From Pantoea sp. BAV 3049 (GTDB lineage Bacteria > Pseudomonadota > Gammaproteobacteria > Enterobacterales > Enterobacteriaceae), in assembly GCF_009765445.1 (NCBI RefSeq), contig NZ_WHOY01000031.1, positions 4,847,782-4,911,781 on the forward strand: a stretch of DNA of 64,000 nucleotides, given 5' to 3'. How positions within the stretch are numbered: position 1 is the stretch's first letter; the number at the start of each line of letters is the position of its first letter. Under the pieces are notes generated by a model that saw only the letters and a list, made by a program, of their open reading frames with translations, searched no databases and was not told the origin of the DNA. Positions 20,021 through 30,052 of the stretch are shown here, piece by piece. The position numbers were made by a program, and so were the translations under genes.

Positions 20021-20290
20021 TCATTTCGGCGCTTCTTCCGCTTCCGGAAGCGTGACGTTCAGCTCCAGAATTGAAATGTCGTCGTCCTTCTGATCCAGCT
20101 TCACGCTGAGCATCTCAGGGTCAATCTTCACGTATTTGCAGATGACTTCCAGAATATCCCTTTTCAGCTGTGGCAGATAATGGGGCTCACTGTCGCCCCT
20201 CCTGCGTTCTGCCACAATGATCTGCAGCCGTTCCTTGGCGATATTGGCTGTGCTCTTTTTACGGGATAAAAAGAAATCAAGTAAGGCCAT
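20021..20290 (-). CDS. minE: Cell division topological specificity factor MinE
   Basis: Drives pole-to-pole oscillation of MinCD so that the inhibitor is lowest at midcell. The 89-residue protein has the membrane- and MinD-binding N-terminus [22 protein letters not shown] (shown in part) and a C-terminal topological domain ([17 protein letters not shown]). It is the last gene of minCDE, three bases after minD. Confidence 0.96.
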   Translation of the reverse strand: MALLDFFLSRKKSTANIAKERLQIIVAERRRGDSEPHYLPQLKRDILEVICKYVKIDPEMLSVKLDQKDDDISILELNVTLPEAEEAPK

Positions 20291-20293
20291 GGT

Positions 20294-21106
20294 TTATCCC
20301 CCAAACAGGCGTTTCAGGAAACCCTTCTTCTCTTCTTCAATGAAGCGGAAGGGACGTTCTTCACCGAGAATACGGTCGACGGTATCAGCATAGGCTTTAC
20401 CCGCATCTGATTCTGCGTCCAGAATAACAGGCTCACCCTGGTTCGAGGCGCGCAGCACTGACTGATCTTCAGGGATGACACCGGCAAGAGGAATACGCAG
20501 GATTTCCAGCACGTCTTCCATGCTCAGCATGTCGCCACGGTTAACGCGACCCGGATTGTAACGGGTCAGCAGCAGGTGCTCTTTGATCGGATCCTGTCCA
20601 TTTTCCGCACGACGAGATTTGGAAGACAGAATGCCGAGAATACGGTCGGAGTCACGTACGGAAGAGACTTCCGGGTTGGTGGTGATGATCGCTTCATCAG
20701 CGAAATACAGCGCCATCAGCGCACCGGTTTCGATCCCTGCCGGAGAGTCACAGACGATAAAATCAAAATCCATGGTGCCGAGGTCGTTCAGCACTTTCTC
20801 CACGCCGTCACGGGTCAGCGCATCTTTATCACGGGTCTGTGACGCAGGAAGAATGTAGAGGTTTTCGGTGCGCTTATCTTTAATCAGCGCCTGGTTCAGC
20901 GTGGCATCACCCTGAATGACGTTGACGAAGTCATATACCACGCGGCGCTCACAGCCCATGATTAAATCGAGGTTACGCAGACCGATATCAAAATCGATCA
21001 CCACGGTTTTTTTACCTTTCTGGGCTAAACCGGTAGCGATGGCCGCGCTGGACGTGGTCTTGCCCACGCCTCCTTTACCCGATGTAACTACAATAATGCG
21101 TGCCAT
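20294..21106 (-). CDS. minD: Septum site-determining ATPase MinD
   Basis: Membrane ATPase that recruits MinC. It has the deviant Walker A motif GKGGVGKTTSS, FDIGLRNLDL, CDSPAGIETGA, and the C-terminal amphipathic membrane-targeting helix EEEKKGFLKRLFGG. The 270-residue length is standard. It sits between minC and minE. Confidence 0.97.
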   Translation of the reverse strand: MARIIVVTSGKGGVGKTTSSAAIATGLAQKGKKTVVIDFDIGLRNLDLIMGCERRVVYDFVNVIQGDATLNQALIKDKRTENLYILPASQTRDKDALTRDGVEKVLNDLGTMDFDFIVCDSPAGIETGALMALYFADEAIITTNPEVSSVRDSDRILGILSSKSRRAENGQDPIKEHLLLTRYNPGRVNRGDMLSMEDVLEILRIPLAGVIPEDQSVLRASNQGEPVILDAESDAGKAYADTVDRILGEERPFRFIEEEKKGFLKRLFGG

Positions 21107-21148
21107 AAAATAATTTCCTTAAGAAAAGAAAGGGCTCATGAGCCTGGC

Positions 21149-21841
21149 TCAGTTCAGTGTCTGTATAGTCAGGACGCCGTCTTTTAAGCAAAGACGCGAC
21201 GCTTTTCCAAAAAATTCAGCAGGGATTTGGTCCATGATCCAGTACTCACCGGCAATGGAGACCAACTCTGCTGACAAGCTGGTACAAAAAATCTGGCACT
21301 CGCGGTCGCCACTGGCACCGGCCAGAGCCCTGCCGCGCATCATGCCGTAAATATGAATATTGCCATCGGCAATCAGTTCGGCACCGGCGCTGACGCTGCT
21401 GGTAACGATCAAATCACTGTTTTTGGCGTAAATCTGCTGGCCGGAGCGAACGGGAGTGTTGATCACTCGCGTTTTGACCGCAGGCGTTTCAACAGATTTG
21501 ACGGGTTCGACCACTTCAACGGCTTTTTTCTGCTCTTTGCCCTCTGACAGCAGCGGCAAACCTGCCCGGCCAATCACGCGCTTCAGTGACTCATCTTTAC
21601 ACCCGCTGACGCCAACAATATGCAGCCCGGCGGAAGTCACAGCCTGCTGCATCAGCCGCCAGTTGACTTCACTGGTCAGGGAAGCCACGTTGAGCACAAC
21701 AGGCGCATTTTTCAGGAAGGCTGGGGCCTGGCTAACCTTATCCTGCAGCGCCAGACTGACCACTTCCGGATCGCTGTGGTGTAAATGAACAACAGACAGA
21801 GTAAAACTGCTGCCTTTTAACTCGATTGGCGTTTGTGACAT
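21149..21841 (-). CDS. minC: Septum site-determining protein MinC
   Basis: Inhibits FtsZ assembly away from midcell. The 230-residue protein has an N-terminal FtsZ-antagonist domain (about 1-105), a linker, and a C-terminal beta-helix domain ([33 protein letters not shown]). It is the first gene of minCDE and is divergent from ycgL. Confidence 0.96.
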   Translation of the reverse strand: MSQTPIELKGSSFTLSVVHLHHSDPEVVSLALQDKVSQAPAFLKNAPVVLNVASLTSEVNWRLMQQAVTSAGLHIVGVSGCKDESLKRVIGRAGLPLLSEGKEQKKAVEVVEPVKSVETPAVKTRVINTPVRSGQQIYAKNSDLIVTSSVSAGAELIADGNIHIYGMMRGRALAGASGDRECQIFCTSLSAELVSIAGEYWIMDQIPAEFFGKASRLCLKDGVLTIQTLN

Positions 21842-21999
21842 CTGTCCCGCTCAGTCCTGTTATTTCATCTCCCCGCTAAATTATGCCAGTCAGGCCGACA
21901 TTTAATCGCGTTGAGACAATATTCCGAAGTTCTGCAAGCATGTTATAGTTACTGCTATATTCAGGCAAGTCACCATCCAGGTTAATTCGAGTAAAAAAT

Positions 22000-22275
22000 A
22001 TGTTTTGTGTGATCTACAGAAGCTCCAAACGTGACCAGACATATCTGTATGTTGAAAAAAAAGACGATTTCTCACGTGTTCCTGCTGAACTGATGCAGGG
22101 ATTCGGTAAACCCCAGCTGGCGATGATGTTACCGCTCGACGGCAGCAAGCGCCTCGTCAATGCTGACCTGGCAAAAGTGAAGGCTTCACTTGAAGAGCAG
22201 GGCTATTATTTACAGGTTCCTCCTCCGCTGGAAAATCTGCTCAAGAGCCATCTGGAAAAAGATAAAAAGAATTAA
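22000..22275 (+). CDS. ycgL: YcgL-domain protein
   Basis: A 91-residue YcgL-domain protein ([20 protein letters not shown] at the start). Its function is not established. It is divergent from minC, as in E. coli. Confidence 0.92.
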   Translation: MFCVIYRSSKRDQTYLYVEKKDDFSRVPAELMQGFGKPQLAMMLPLDGSKRLVNADLAKVKASLEEQGYYLQVPPPLENLLKSHLEKDKKN

Positions 22276-22364
22276 TTAGGATTCGTCTGCAAAATATATC
22301 TCCGCTGCAGGCTCACAAAGCTGGATTTTAATTGTGGCGGAGATTCATCAAAAAAGGATGCCGC

Positions 22365-23453
22365 ATGAAGCTTTCATCCCTCAACACCCTTATTTTCTCC
22401 CTGATCCTTGCAGGATGCGCCAGCAAAAACAGCGCAGCCCCTGCGCCGCAAGCGTCAGCTTCTGCCCAATCAGCCGCCAGGCCTGCTACTCATGGCGGTT
22501 TTCTACAACCGGCAGGCAAAACTACACTGGCTGCTCAAGGGCGCGATCCGGCAGAGTTTCCGGGCTATGTCGAGCAGCTTAAACAGTAGGCCCGACAACA
22601 GGGTATCGATCAGCAAACCATTGATGCAGCCTTCAGTAATGTGCATTTTGTCGATCATGTCATCTCTTCGGACCGCAACCAGTTAGAGAAGAAGGTGACG
22701 CTCAGCGACTACCTGACTCGCGTGCTGCCTCAGTGGAAAATCCAGCAGGCCCGGGATAATGCGCAGCGCTATCAGGGTGAACTGATGCCGGTCAGCCAGC
22801 GGTATGGCGTGCAGTCGCAATATATCGTTGCCCTCTGGGCAATGGAGAGCAGCTTCGGCAAGATTCAGGGTAAGGAAGATGTGGTATCCGCGCTGTCCAC
22901 GCTGGCCTTTGAGGGGCGTCGCGAAGCCTTCTTTACCAGAGAGCTGATGGCCTCGCTGCAAATTATTCAGCAACAGCATATCACGGCGGATCAGATGAAA
23001 GGCTCGTGGGCCGGAGCGATGGGGCAGAATCAGTTTATGCCGAGTTCGTTCTTGCGGTACGGTGCTGATGGCGACGGCGACGGTAAAATCGATATCTGGA
23101 ATAACGTCGACGATGTGTTTGCTTCGACCGCCAACTATCTGGCGAAAGAGGGCTGGAAACCAGGGCAGAGCTGGGGCAGGGAAGCGATCCTGCCGCCAGA
23201 CTTTGTACCGGAACAGGCGGGGCTGAAAGACGCGCAGGCCAAAACAGTAGGGGAATGGCAGAAGCTGGGCGTTCGCATGAACAGCGATGCAGCATTGCCA
23301 GAGCCCAGCCAGCGTGCGTGGATTATTACCCCGGATGATGTGCCAGGCCGTGCATTCATGGTTTATGACAATTTCCGCACCATCATGCACTGGAATCGGT
23401 CTTATTATTTTGCCATCAGTATCGGCATGATGGCCGACGCTATTGCACAATAA
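22365..23453 (+). pseudogene. MltB-type lytic murein transglycosylase, interrupted by an in-frame TAG
   Basis: Intact relatives would be lipoproteins that cleave the peptidoglycan glycan chain. The frame opens at ATG 22365 (AAGGA upstream) with a lipobox LAGC (MKLSSLNTLIFSLILAGC). It runs 74 codons to TAG at 22587-22589, then continues in the same frame with no shift to 23453. After the stop come the SLT_2/MltB features: ALWAMESSFGKIQG with the catalytic Glu, WAGAMGQNQFMPSSF, and a DGDGDGKIDI stretch. The TAG is one base from CAG in a Gln-rich run (KQ-stop-ARQQG), so one point change would restore 362 codons. A start at 22641 gives a fragment without lipoprotein signal. It is either a recent real inactivation or a sequence error. 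Confidence 0.85.
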
Positions 23454-23520
23454 TGCAGGCTAACAGTAACGGAACGATGCCTCTTCAGGCATCCTCTCTC
23501 AACACAGGCAGGGGAACAGT

Positions 23521-24180
23521 ATGTATCAGCATCATAACTGGCAGGGCGCGTTGTTGGATTATCCGGTGAGCAAAGTAGTTTGTGTCGGCAGTAACTACGC
23601 AAAGCATATTAAAGAGATGGGCAGCGCGACGCCTTCTGAGCCAGTATTATTTATCAAGCCGGAAACGGCGCTGTGCGATATCCGCCAGCCGCTGTCGATC
23701 CCAAAAGACCTGGGCGCGGTTCACCACGAAGTGGAGCTGGCCGTGCTGATTGGTTCCACGCTGAAGCACGCCTCTGAAGAGCATGTTGCCAAAGCCGTTG
23801 CCGGGTATGGTGTGGCGCTGGATCTGACACTGCGTGACGTGCAGGCAGGCTGTAAAAAAGCTGGTCAGCCGTGGGAAAAGGCCAAAGGCTTTGACAACTC
23901 CTGTCCTGTTTCCGGTTTTATTCCGGCCAGCGAATTCGACGCCGATCCGCAAAACGTTGATCTGAAACTGGTGGTGAATGGCGAAGTGCGCCAGCACGGC
24001 AGTACGGAAGATATGATCCATAAAATACTGCCGCTGATTGCCTATATGAGTAAATTCTTCACTCTGCGCGCGGGCGACATTATCCTGACTGGCACACCGG
24101 AAGGCGTGGGTCCGATGGTCTCTGGCGATAAGCTTGAAGTGTCGCTGGGCGGACATGGTGTGGCCACCCGCGTCCTGTAA
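23521..24180 (+). CDS. ycgM: Fumarylacetoacetate hydrolase-family protein YcgM
   Basis: A 219-residue FAH-family enzyme, the same length as E. coli YcgM. Metal-binding acidic motifs are visible in HHEVELAVLIG, KGFDNSCPVSGFIP and GDIILTGTPEGVGP. Relatives are oxaloacetate decarboxylases or related C-C hydrolases; the exact substrate cannot be read here. It lies ahead of ycgN as in E. coli. Confidence 0.93.
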   Translation: MYQHHNWQGALLDYPVSKVVCVGSNYAKHIKEMGSATPSEPVLFIKPETALCDIRQPLSIPKDLGAVHHEVELAVLIGSTLKHASEEHVAKAVAGYGVALDLTLRDVQAGCKKAGQPWEKAKGFDNSCPVSGFIPASEFDADPQNVDLKLVVNGEVRQHGSTEDMIHKILPLIAYMSKFFTLRAGDIILTGTPEGVGPMVSGDKLEVSLGGHGVATRVL

Positions 24181-24243
24181 GACTTGCATCTGAAGCCCGA
24201 ACTGTTTATAAGGTGCGGGCTTTTACTTAAATGAGACACCAAC

Positions 24244-24684
24244 ATGACTGATACCCCTTTCTGGCAGCGGAAAACGCTGGAACAAATGAGTGATGAGGAA
24301 TGGGAATCCTTGTGTGATGGGTGTGGCCAGTGCTGTCTGAACAAGCTGCAGGACGCCGACACGGATGAAATCTATTTCACCAACGTGGCCTGTAACCAGC
24401 TCAATATTAAAACCTGCCAGTGCCGTAACTATGAGCGCCGCTTTGACTATGAAGAAGACTGCATCAAGTTAACGCGCGAAAACCTGCCAACCTTCTCCTG
24501 GCTGCCGCCCAGTTGCGCCTATCGCGTGCTGGCTGAAGGCAAAAATCTGCCCGTCTGGCACCCGCTGCGTACAGGTTCCAAGGCGGCTATGCACGCCGAG
24601 CGTATCTCTGTCAGGCATATTGCAGTGCGGGAAAGTGAAGTGCGTGACTGGGAAGACCATATTATCAACCGGCCCCATCGCTGA
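24244..24684 (+). CDS. ycgN: Cysteine-cluster protein YcgN
   Basis: A 146-residue UPF0260/YkgJ-type protein with a cysteine cluster ([30 protein letters not shown]) that probably binds a metal. E. coli YcgN is slightly longer at the N-terminus. Its function is unknown. It is followed by an unusually strong hairpin. Confidence 0.92.
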   Translation: MTDTPFWQRKTLEQMSDEEWESLCDGCGQCCLNKLQDADTDEIYFTNVACNQLNIKTCQCRNYERRFDYEEDCIKLTRENLPTFSWLPPSCAYRVLAEGKNLPVWHPLRTGSKAAMHAERISVRHIAVRESEVRDWEDHIINRPHR

Positions 24685-24726
24685 AAAATCGCTGCTTGTC
24701 TGAGATTACAGATGGCTTATAAAGAC

Positions 24727-24780
24727 AAAAAAAGCGTTATCCATGACGGCTTTACCGTTGGTCATGGATAACGCTTTTTT
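24727..24780. terminator. Long-stem bidirectional terminator between ycgN and the small lipoprotein gene
   Basis: A perfect stem of about 20 bp (arms 24728-24747 and 24761-24780) has an A-run on the left and a T-run on the right. It can stop transcription from both sides. The stem is longer than usual for intrinsic terminators. Confidence 0.88.
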
Positions 24781-24814
24781 TACGGTTTTCATTCGCCGTA
24801 TTTAGCTTGCTGAA

Positions 24815-24988
24815 TCAGCCGCCAGCCTGTGGCTGGCCGACCGGTCCACTGCCGCCCGGTGCACCTGGCGGCTGCTGCCCGCTTGGTGGCGCAGGCGGCG
24901 CGCTGTGCAGATCATCATTCTGCCAGGCACAACCCGACAGGGCGGCGGAAGAAAAGGCAAGGGCCAGTACAAAAGCGAGATTTTTCAT
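24815..24988 (-). CDS. Small proline/glycine-rich lipoprotein
   Basis: A 57-residue frame begins MKNLAFVLALAFSSAALSGC, a complete lipoprotein signal with lipobox LSGC (Cys20). The mature part is about 37 residues, AWQNDDLHSA and then a Pro/Gly/Gln-rich tail (PPAPPSGQQPPGAPGG...). GGGAT precedes the ATG. It lies between a bidirectional terminator and dsbB, on the same strand as dsbB. I do not know a named homologue; the function is unknown. The signal and flanking terminator make a real gene likely. Confidence 0.7.
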   Translation of the reverse strand: MKNLAFVLALAFSSAALSGCAWQNDDLHSAPPAPPSGQQPPGAPGGSGPVGQPQAGG

Positions 24989-25052
24989 GACGATCCCATC
25001 ATTGAATTATGCGTAACTTCAGCTTAGTCGCGGGATCGTCGTCCTTCCAGAG

Positions 25053-25589
25053 TTAGCGCGAAAACAGATCGCGTTTTTTCGGTTTGAAGAACTGTCCAAT
25101 CAGCACCAGCAGCCCGACAACCAGGAATACGGCAAAAATGACAATCAGCCACTGCGGCATTCCCAGCGTGAACAGTGACCATTGTTTTTCTGCGCAGTCA
25201 CCGCTTGCCACAAATACCGACGGCAGCCATTTATCCAGTGGCAGCCAGCCCGGGAAGCGAGCGGCAAAATCACAGGTGACGAACGGGCTGGGATGCAGCT
25301 GGATCATGGTGTGTTCCCAGGAGAGGCGCAAACCTTCAATAGCGCTGTACAGCCACAGCAGGATCGCTACCCAGCGCAGCGGGGTTTTCGGGGCGATTGC
25401 GCCCACCAGACCCGCACCCATCACGCCAAACAGCGCACAGCGCTCATAAATACACATCACGCAGGGTTTCAGCAGCATCACGTGCTGGAAATAGAGCGCA
25501 ACCATCTCCAGCACAAAAGCCGTCAGGGCCAGTAGCAGCCAGGCTCCGCGGCCGCGTGAACAGCTATTCAAATATCGCAACATAGTCAA
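25053..25589 (-). CDS. dsbB: Disulfide bond formation protein DsbB
   Basis: Inner-membrane enzyme that reoxidises DsbA and passes electrons to quinone. The 178-residue protein has four membrane segments, the first Cys pair in [11 protein letters not shown] (Cys41/Cys44) and the second periplasmic pair in [10 protein letters not shown] and SGDCAEKQW. In E. coli nhaB lies between dsbB and fadR; here that interval has only about 315 bases. Confidence 0.95.
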   Translation of the reverse strand: MTMLRYLNSCSRGRGAWLLLALTAFVLEMVALYFQHVMLLKPCVMCIYERCALFGVMGAGLVGAIAPKTPLRWVAILLWLYSAIEGLRLSWEHTMIQLHPSPFVTCDFAARFPGWLPLDKWLPSVFVASGDCAEKQWSLFTLGMPQWLIVIFAVFLVVGLLVLIGQFFKPKKRDLFSR

Positions 25590-25904
25590 TCCATGTAATG
25601 GGCGTTGAACCGGCAGTGTAAACTAAAAGTGTCGCTGTGCCAGCCAGATAGCATAAAATTTAGGTCTGAAAATGGCATAAGCCTGTATGACTTGTAATGA
25701 AATGTGTTTCTCCAGTCTCTGATGTTGTCTGGCGTGAGCTTAAAACTTGTGGCGGGCTACAGTAAGAGTGAAAGCCTTAAATTTTTTTAGAAATTTGCGG
25801 GGCGAAAGTGATTTTGACTGATGGGTTGGTCTATGTGATGCCGGGGGCGTCTGGTATGATGAGCTGAATTTTTGCAGCCCTGAACGCAACGGAAACAAAA
25901 CGCT
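25590..25904. other. dsbB-fadR divergent intergenic region
   Basis: These 315 bases must hold the dsbB and fadR promoters. I saw no ORF, RNA or clear operator. nhaB, present here in E. coli as I recall, is absent. Confidence 0.4.
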
Positions 25905-26624
25905 ATGGTTATTAAGGCGCAGAGCCCTGCCGGTTTCGCTGAAGAGTATATTATTGAAAGCATCTGGAACAGCCGCTTTCCACCTGGGTCCATTCTGCCT
26001 GCAGAGCGCGAGCTTTCAGAACTGATTGGCGTCACCCGAACCACGTTGCGCGAAGTGTTACAGCGTCTGGCCCGCGATGGCTGGCTGACCATTCAGCATG
26101 GTAAGCCGACGCGGGTGAATAATTTTTGGGAAACATCGGGTCTCAGTATTCTGGAAACGCTTGCCCGGCTGGATCATGACAGCGTGCCGCAACTGATCGA
26201 TAACCTGCTGTCCGTGCGAACCAATATCTCCTCCATCTTTATCCGCCGGGCGATCCGCACCTATCCGGATAAGGCAAAAGAAGTGCTGGCTACTGCGCAG
26301 GGCGTGGAAGATAAAGCGGAAGCCTATACCGATCTGGATTACAGCATCTTCCGCGGACTGGCGTTTGCTTCCGGCAATCCGATTTACGGTCTGATTCTGA
26401 ACGGGCTGAAGGGGCTGTATACCCGCGTGGGTCGCCACTATTTCTCTAACCCGGAAGCCCGCCAGCTGGCACGTGATTTCTACCAGCAACTGCTGAACAT
26501 CTGCCAGAACGAACAGTTTGACAAAATCGTGGACGCGGTTCGTGACTACGGACGGCGCAGCGGAGAAATCTGGCACGGGATGCAGAACAGCATGCCAACG
26601 GATTTGTCGCCACAGCGACGCTAA
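25905..26624 (+). CDS. fadR: Fatty acid metabolism transcription regulator FadR
   Basis: GntR-family regulator that represses fatty-acid degradation genes and activates fabA/fabB until acyl-CoA releases it. At 239 residues it equals E. coli FadR. It has an N-terminal winged helix ([31 protein letters not shown], shown in part) and a helical acyl-CoA-binding C-terminal domain. A likely target site lies before fadD at 16986-17002. A terminator follows. Confidence 0.96.
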   Translation: MVIKAQSPAGFAEEYIIESIWNSRFPPGSILPAERELSELIGVTRTTLREVLQRLARDGWLTIQHGKPTRVNNFWETSGLSILETLARLDHDSVPQLIDNLLSVRTNISSIFIRRAIRTYPDKAKEVLATAQGVEDKAEAYTDLDYSIFRGLAFASGNPIYGLILNGLKGLYTRVGRHYFSNPEARQLARDFYQQLLNICQNEQFDKIVDAVRDYGRRSGEIWHGMQNSMPTDLSPQRR

Positions 26625-26627
26625 AGG

Positions 26628-26654
26628 AAAAGCCGGTTTTCACCGGCTTTTTTT
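26628..26654 (+). terminator. fadR terminator
   Basis: An 8-bp stem AAAGCCGG/CCGGCTTT (26629-26636 with 26643-26650) is followed by a T-run. It is placed between convergent fadR and ycgB. Confidence 0.85.
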
Positions 26655-26666
26655 GTTCCTGAAGAA

Positions 26667-28202
26667 TCACAGTGTGGAAGGGCGAGGCGGGCAGCGGTCG
26701 AGGATTTCGGTACTGCCGTCATCGTTCTGCTGTTCCAGATGCACGTCGAAGCCCCACAGACGGTGCACATGCTTCAGCACTTCGCGGCGGCTCTTATCGA
26801 GCGGTGTACGGTTTTGCGGTACATAGCGCAGTGTCAGAGAGCGGTCGCCACGCAGGTCGACGTCGTAAACCTGAATATTCGGCTCCAGATTACTCAGGTT
26901 GTACTGGGCTGACAGCTGCTGACGGATCGCCCGGTAGCCAGCCTCATCGTGGATTGCGGCAATTTCCAGGAAGTTATTGCGGTCATCGTCCATCACCGTG
27001 AACAGTCGGAAGTCGCGCATTACCTTCGGTGAGAGGAACTGGCTGATAAAGCTTTCGTCTTTAAACTCCCGCATGGCGAAATGCAGCGTCTCCAGCCAGT
27101 CACTGCCGGCAATTTCCGGGAACCAGTAACGATCTTCCTCCGTCGGCTCCTGACAAATACGTTTGATGTCCTGGAACATCGCAAAGCCAAGCGCATAGGG
27201 ATTTATCCCGTTATACCACTGGCTGTTGTAAGGGGGCTGATAGACCACATTGGTGTGGCTGTGCAGGAACTCCAGCATAAAGCGTTCGGAAACTTTGCCT
27301 TCGTCATACAGGTGATTAAGGATGGTGTAGTGCCAGAAAGTGGCCCAGCCCTCGTTCATTACCTGAGTCTGCTTCTGCGGATAGAAATACTGGCTGACCT
27401 TACGCACGATGCGCAAAATCTCACGCTGCCAGGGTTCAAGCAGCGGAGCGTTCTTTTCCATAAAGTAGAGCAGGTTTTCCTGAGGTTCAGAAGGATAGTG
27501 AGCCGCCTGCGCCTGAGAAGACTCAACTTCACGCCGCGGCAGCGTGCGCCACAACATATTAACCTGGCTCTGCAGATACTCTTCGCGGCTTTGCTGACGC
27601 GCTTTCTCTTCTTCCAGCGAAATTTTCTGTGGACGCTTATAGCGGTCCACGCCGTAATTCATCAGTGCATGGCATGAGTCCAGCAGCTTTTCAACCTCTT
27701 CAACGCCGTAGCGTTCTTCGCAACGGGTAATGTAGTTACGCGCGAAAATAAGATAGTCGACAATCGAGCTGGCATCCGTCCAGCTGCGGAACAGGTAATT
27801 ATTCTTGAAGAAGGAGTTATGCCCGTAGCAGGCATGCGCCATCACCAGTGCCTGCATGGTAATGGTGTTCTCTTCCATCAGGTAAGCGATACAGGGGTTG
27901 GAGTTGATGACGATTTCATACGCCAGTCCCTGCTGACCATGCTTGTAGCGCTGTTCCGTTTCGATAAACTTTTTACCGAACGACCAGTGCGCATAGTTGA
28001 TTGGCATCCCGACGCTGGAATAGGCGTCCATCATCTGCTCGGAAGTGATCACTTCGATCTGATGGGGATAGGTTTCCAGCCGGTAGAGTTTGGCGACTCT
28101 GTCAATCTCCGCCAGATACACATCCAGCAGGTCGAAAGTCCAGTCTGGCCCATCGCTCAACCGTTTGCTGTCAGCAATGGGATCATCAAAGATAGTCGTC
28201 AT
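26667..28202 (-). CDS. ycgB: SpoVR-family protein YcgB
   Basis: A 511-residue SpoVR-family protein, matching E. coli YcgB in size and sequence (VMNEGWATFWHYTILNHL, HTNVVYQP). E. coli ycgB is a sigma-S-dependent gene and is usually expressed with yeaGH, which is also in this window. The ribosome site AAGGGG precedes the ATG. The biochemical role is not settled. Confidence 0.94.
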   Translation of the reverse strand: MTTIFDDPIADSKRLSDGPDWTFDLLDVYLAEIDRVAKLYRLETYPHQIEVITSEQMMDAYSSVGMPINYAHWSFGKKFIETEQRYKHGQQGLAYEIVINSNPCIAYLMEENTITMQALVMAHACYGHNSFFKNNYLFRSWTDASSIVDYLIFARNYITRCEERYGVEEVEKLLDSCHALMNYGVDRYKRPQKISLEEEKARQQSREEYLQSQVNMLWRTLPRREVESSQAQAAHYPSEPQENLLYFMEKNAPLLEPWQREILRIVRKVSQYFYPQKQTQVMNEGWATFWHYTILNHLYDEGKVSERFMLEFLHSHTNVVYQPPYNSQWYNGINPYALGFAMFQDIKRICQEPTEEDRYWFPEIAGSDWLETLHFAMREFKDESFISQFLSPKVMRDFRLFTVMDDDRNNFLEIAAIHDEAGYRAIRQQLSAQYNLSNLEPNIQVYDVDLRGDRSLTLRYVPQNRTPLDKSRREVLKHVHRLWGFDVHLEQQNDDGSTEILDRCPPRPSTL

Positions 28203-28727
28203 AGCGCACCCCTTTTTAAAAACCGGTTTTCGACGTTACAACACGTAGCGGCAAAACATCCGTTTTCATGTCGACCTGCCGCGGCAAAATCAGTGCTCAG
28301 GCAAGCCTGGAATTAAAGCCAATACTTCAATGATAGTTCACTCTCTCCGATCCTTTTGGCGAATACAATTGAAATCTTCGACAGAAAATAGAGCCGCCGG
28401 AGAAAAATCATTTTAACCTGAGGTGAAATGCAGATAATGGCAAAAATAACAGTATAAAATGCTGTATATAAGATAAAAATATGGCGTGCTGACAATCTGC
28501 TGTCAAAAGTTAAAAACGCCATTTTTGCGATGATATGCTGCTTAAAATGGAGATTAAGCAGTATTTAACTCCAAATTAGATCTGATGCCTTGTTTTTATT
28601 CCCCTCCAGGGTAAAAAAGATGTGAAATATGTCAGCGTAATGTTGGTGTGTTGCAGGCAGTCAATTCATCCGGTGCTGTGGCCTGCAGCCAGTTTAATCT
28701 TCTTTTCTAAACGTCGTTGGAGTGGTT
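28203..28727. other. ycgB-dadA divergent region
   Basis: These 525 AT-rich bases between divergent ycgB and dadA hold their promoters. TGTGAAATATGTCAGC at 28621-28636 is a partial CRP match, in keeping with CRP control of the E. coli dad operon. AT-rich DNA further left could bind Lrp, another known dad regulator, but I cannot pick out sites. A 69-codon frame at 28313-28522 lacks a ribosome site and I do not call it. Confidence 0.35.
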
Positions 28728-30023
28728 ATGCGAGTTGTGATTCTGGGGAGTGGGGTAGTTGGCGTGGCCAGCGCCTGGTATCTGGCTCAGGCCGGGCATG
28801 AAGTCACGGTAATCGATCGCCAGCCGGGCGTCGCGCTGGAAACCAGCGCCGGGAATGCCGGGCAAATCTCTCCAGGCTATGCCGCGCCATGGGCTGCCCC
28901 GGGCGTGCCGCTGAAAGCGGTCAAATGGATGTTCCAGCGCCATGCGCCGCTGGCTATCCGCCCGGACGGCAGCCGCTTTCAACTGGAGTGGATGTGGCAG
29001 ATGCTGCGTAACTGCGATATGCGGCACTATCAGCAGAACAAAAGCCGCATGGTGCGCATTGCTGAATACAGCCGTGACTGTATCAAGGCGCTGCGTCAGG
29101 ACACCGGCATTGCCTATGAAGGTCGTCAGGGCGGCACATTGCAGCTGTTCCGTACTACGCAGCAGTTTGAAAGCGCCACCAAAGATATCGCGGTGCTCAA
29201 GGAGGCGGGTGTGCCTTATGAGCTGCTGGAAGCCAGCCAGCTTGCCGATGCTGAGCCCGCTCTGGCGACCACTCAGCACAAACTCACCGGCGGCTTACGT
29301 TTGCCGAATGATGAAACCGGCGACTGTCAGCTGTTTACCCGGCGCCTGGCGGAAATGGCCGCTACAGCAGGAGTGACTTTCCGCTTCAACACCCCAGTGG
29401 ATGCGCTACTGCAGGAAGGTAACCAGATTGCCGGCGTGAAGTGCGGAGCTGAGGTTGTTAAGGCGGATGCCTATGTTGTGGCATTTGGCTCTTATTCCAC
29501 TGCTCTGTTGAATGATATTGTGAAGGTGCCGGTCTATCCATTGAAGGGTTATTCCCTGACCATTCCTGTTAAAGATGCCGAAGCGGCACCGGTCTCCACC
29601 GTGCTGGATGAAACCTATAAAGTGGCGATTACCCGCTTTGATGACCGCATCCGCGTGGGCGGCATGGCAGAAATCGTCGGTTATAACACCAAACTGCTAC
29701 CGGCCCGCCGTGAAACGCTGGAAATGGTGATCAGCGATCTCTTTCCGCAGGGCGGCCATATTGAGCAGGCCAGCTTCTGGACCGGGCTGCGGCCGATGAC
29801 ACCGGACGGTACGCCCATTGTCGGCCGGACACCGTTAAAAAATCTTTATCTGAATACCGGTCACGGTACACTCGGTTGGACCATGGCCTGCGGCTCGGGC
29901 CAGCTGATTTCTGATATCATCTCCGGACGGACTCCAGCTATTGCCGCAGATGACCTGTCAGTGATGCGTTATCTGCCTGGGTTTTATCCGGTATCCGGTG
30001 AGACACTGCACGGCGCCCGCTAG
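28728..30023 (+). CDS. dadA: D-amino acid dehydrogenase small subunit
   Basis: FAD enzyme that oxidises D-alanine to pyruvate and ammonia at the inner membrane. It begins [26 protein letters not shown] with the dinucleotide-binding glycine motif (shown in part) and ends with the flavin-fold [19 protein letters not shown] lies five bases before the ATG at 28728, so I prefer it to a GTG six bases upstream. The length, 431 residues, is usual. It is followed by dadX; the pair converts L-Ala through D-Ala to pyruvate. Confidence 0.96.
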   Translation: MRVVILGSGVVGVASAWYLAQAGHEVTVIDRQPGVALETSAGNAGQISPGYAAPWAAPGVPLKAVKWMFQRHAPLAIRPDGSRFQLEWMWQMLRNCDMRHYQQNKSRMVRIAEYSRDCIKALRQDTGIAYEGRQGGTLQLFRTTQQFESATKDIAVLKEAGVPYELLEASQLADAEPALATTQHKLTGGLRLPNDETGDCQLFTRRLAEMAATAGVTFRFNTPVDALLQEGNQIAGVKCGAEVVKADAYVVAFGSYSTALLNDIVKVPVYPLKGYSLTIPVKDAEAAPVSTVLDETYKVAITRFDDRIRVGGMAEIVGYNTKLLPARRETLEMVISDLFPQGGHIEQASFWTGLRPMTPDGTPIVGRTPLKNLYLNTGHGTLGWTMACGSGQLISDIISGRTPAIAADDLSVMRYLPGFYPVSGETLHGAR

Positions 30024-30052
30024 TCTTTACGCATTGAGAACCAGGAGAAGTT

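Noticed and set aside
25590-25904. A hidden nhaB remnant between dsbB and fadR
   Set aside because: No frame in these 315 bases resembles NhaB; the gene is simply not here.
28313-28522. A 69-codon frame between ycgB and dadA
   Set aside because: No ribosome site, AT-rich composition, no recognisable motif; more likely regulatory DNA.
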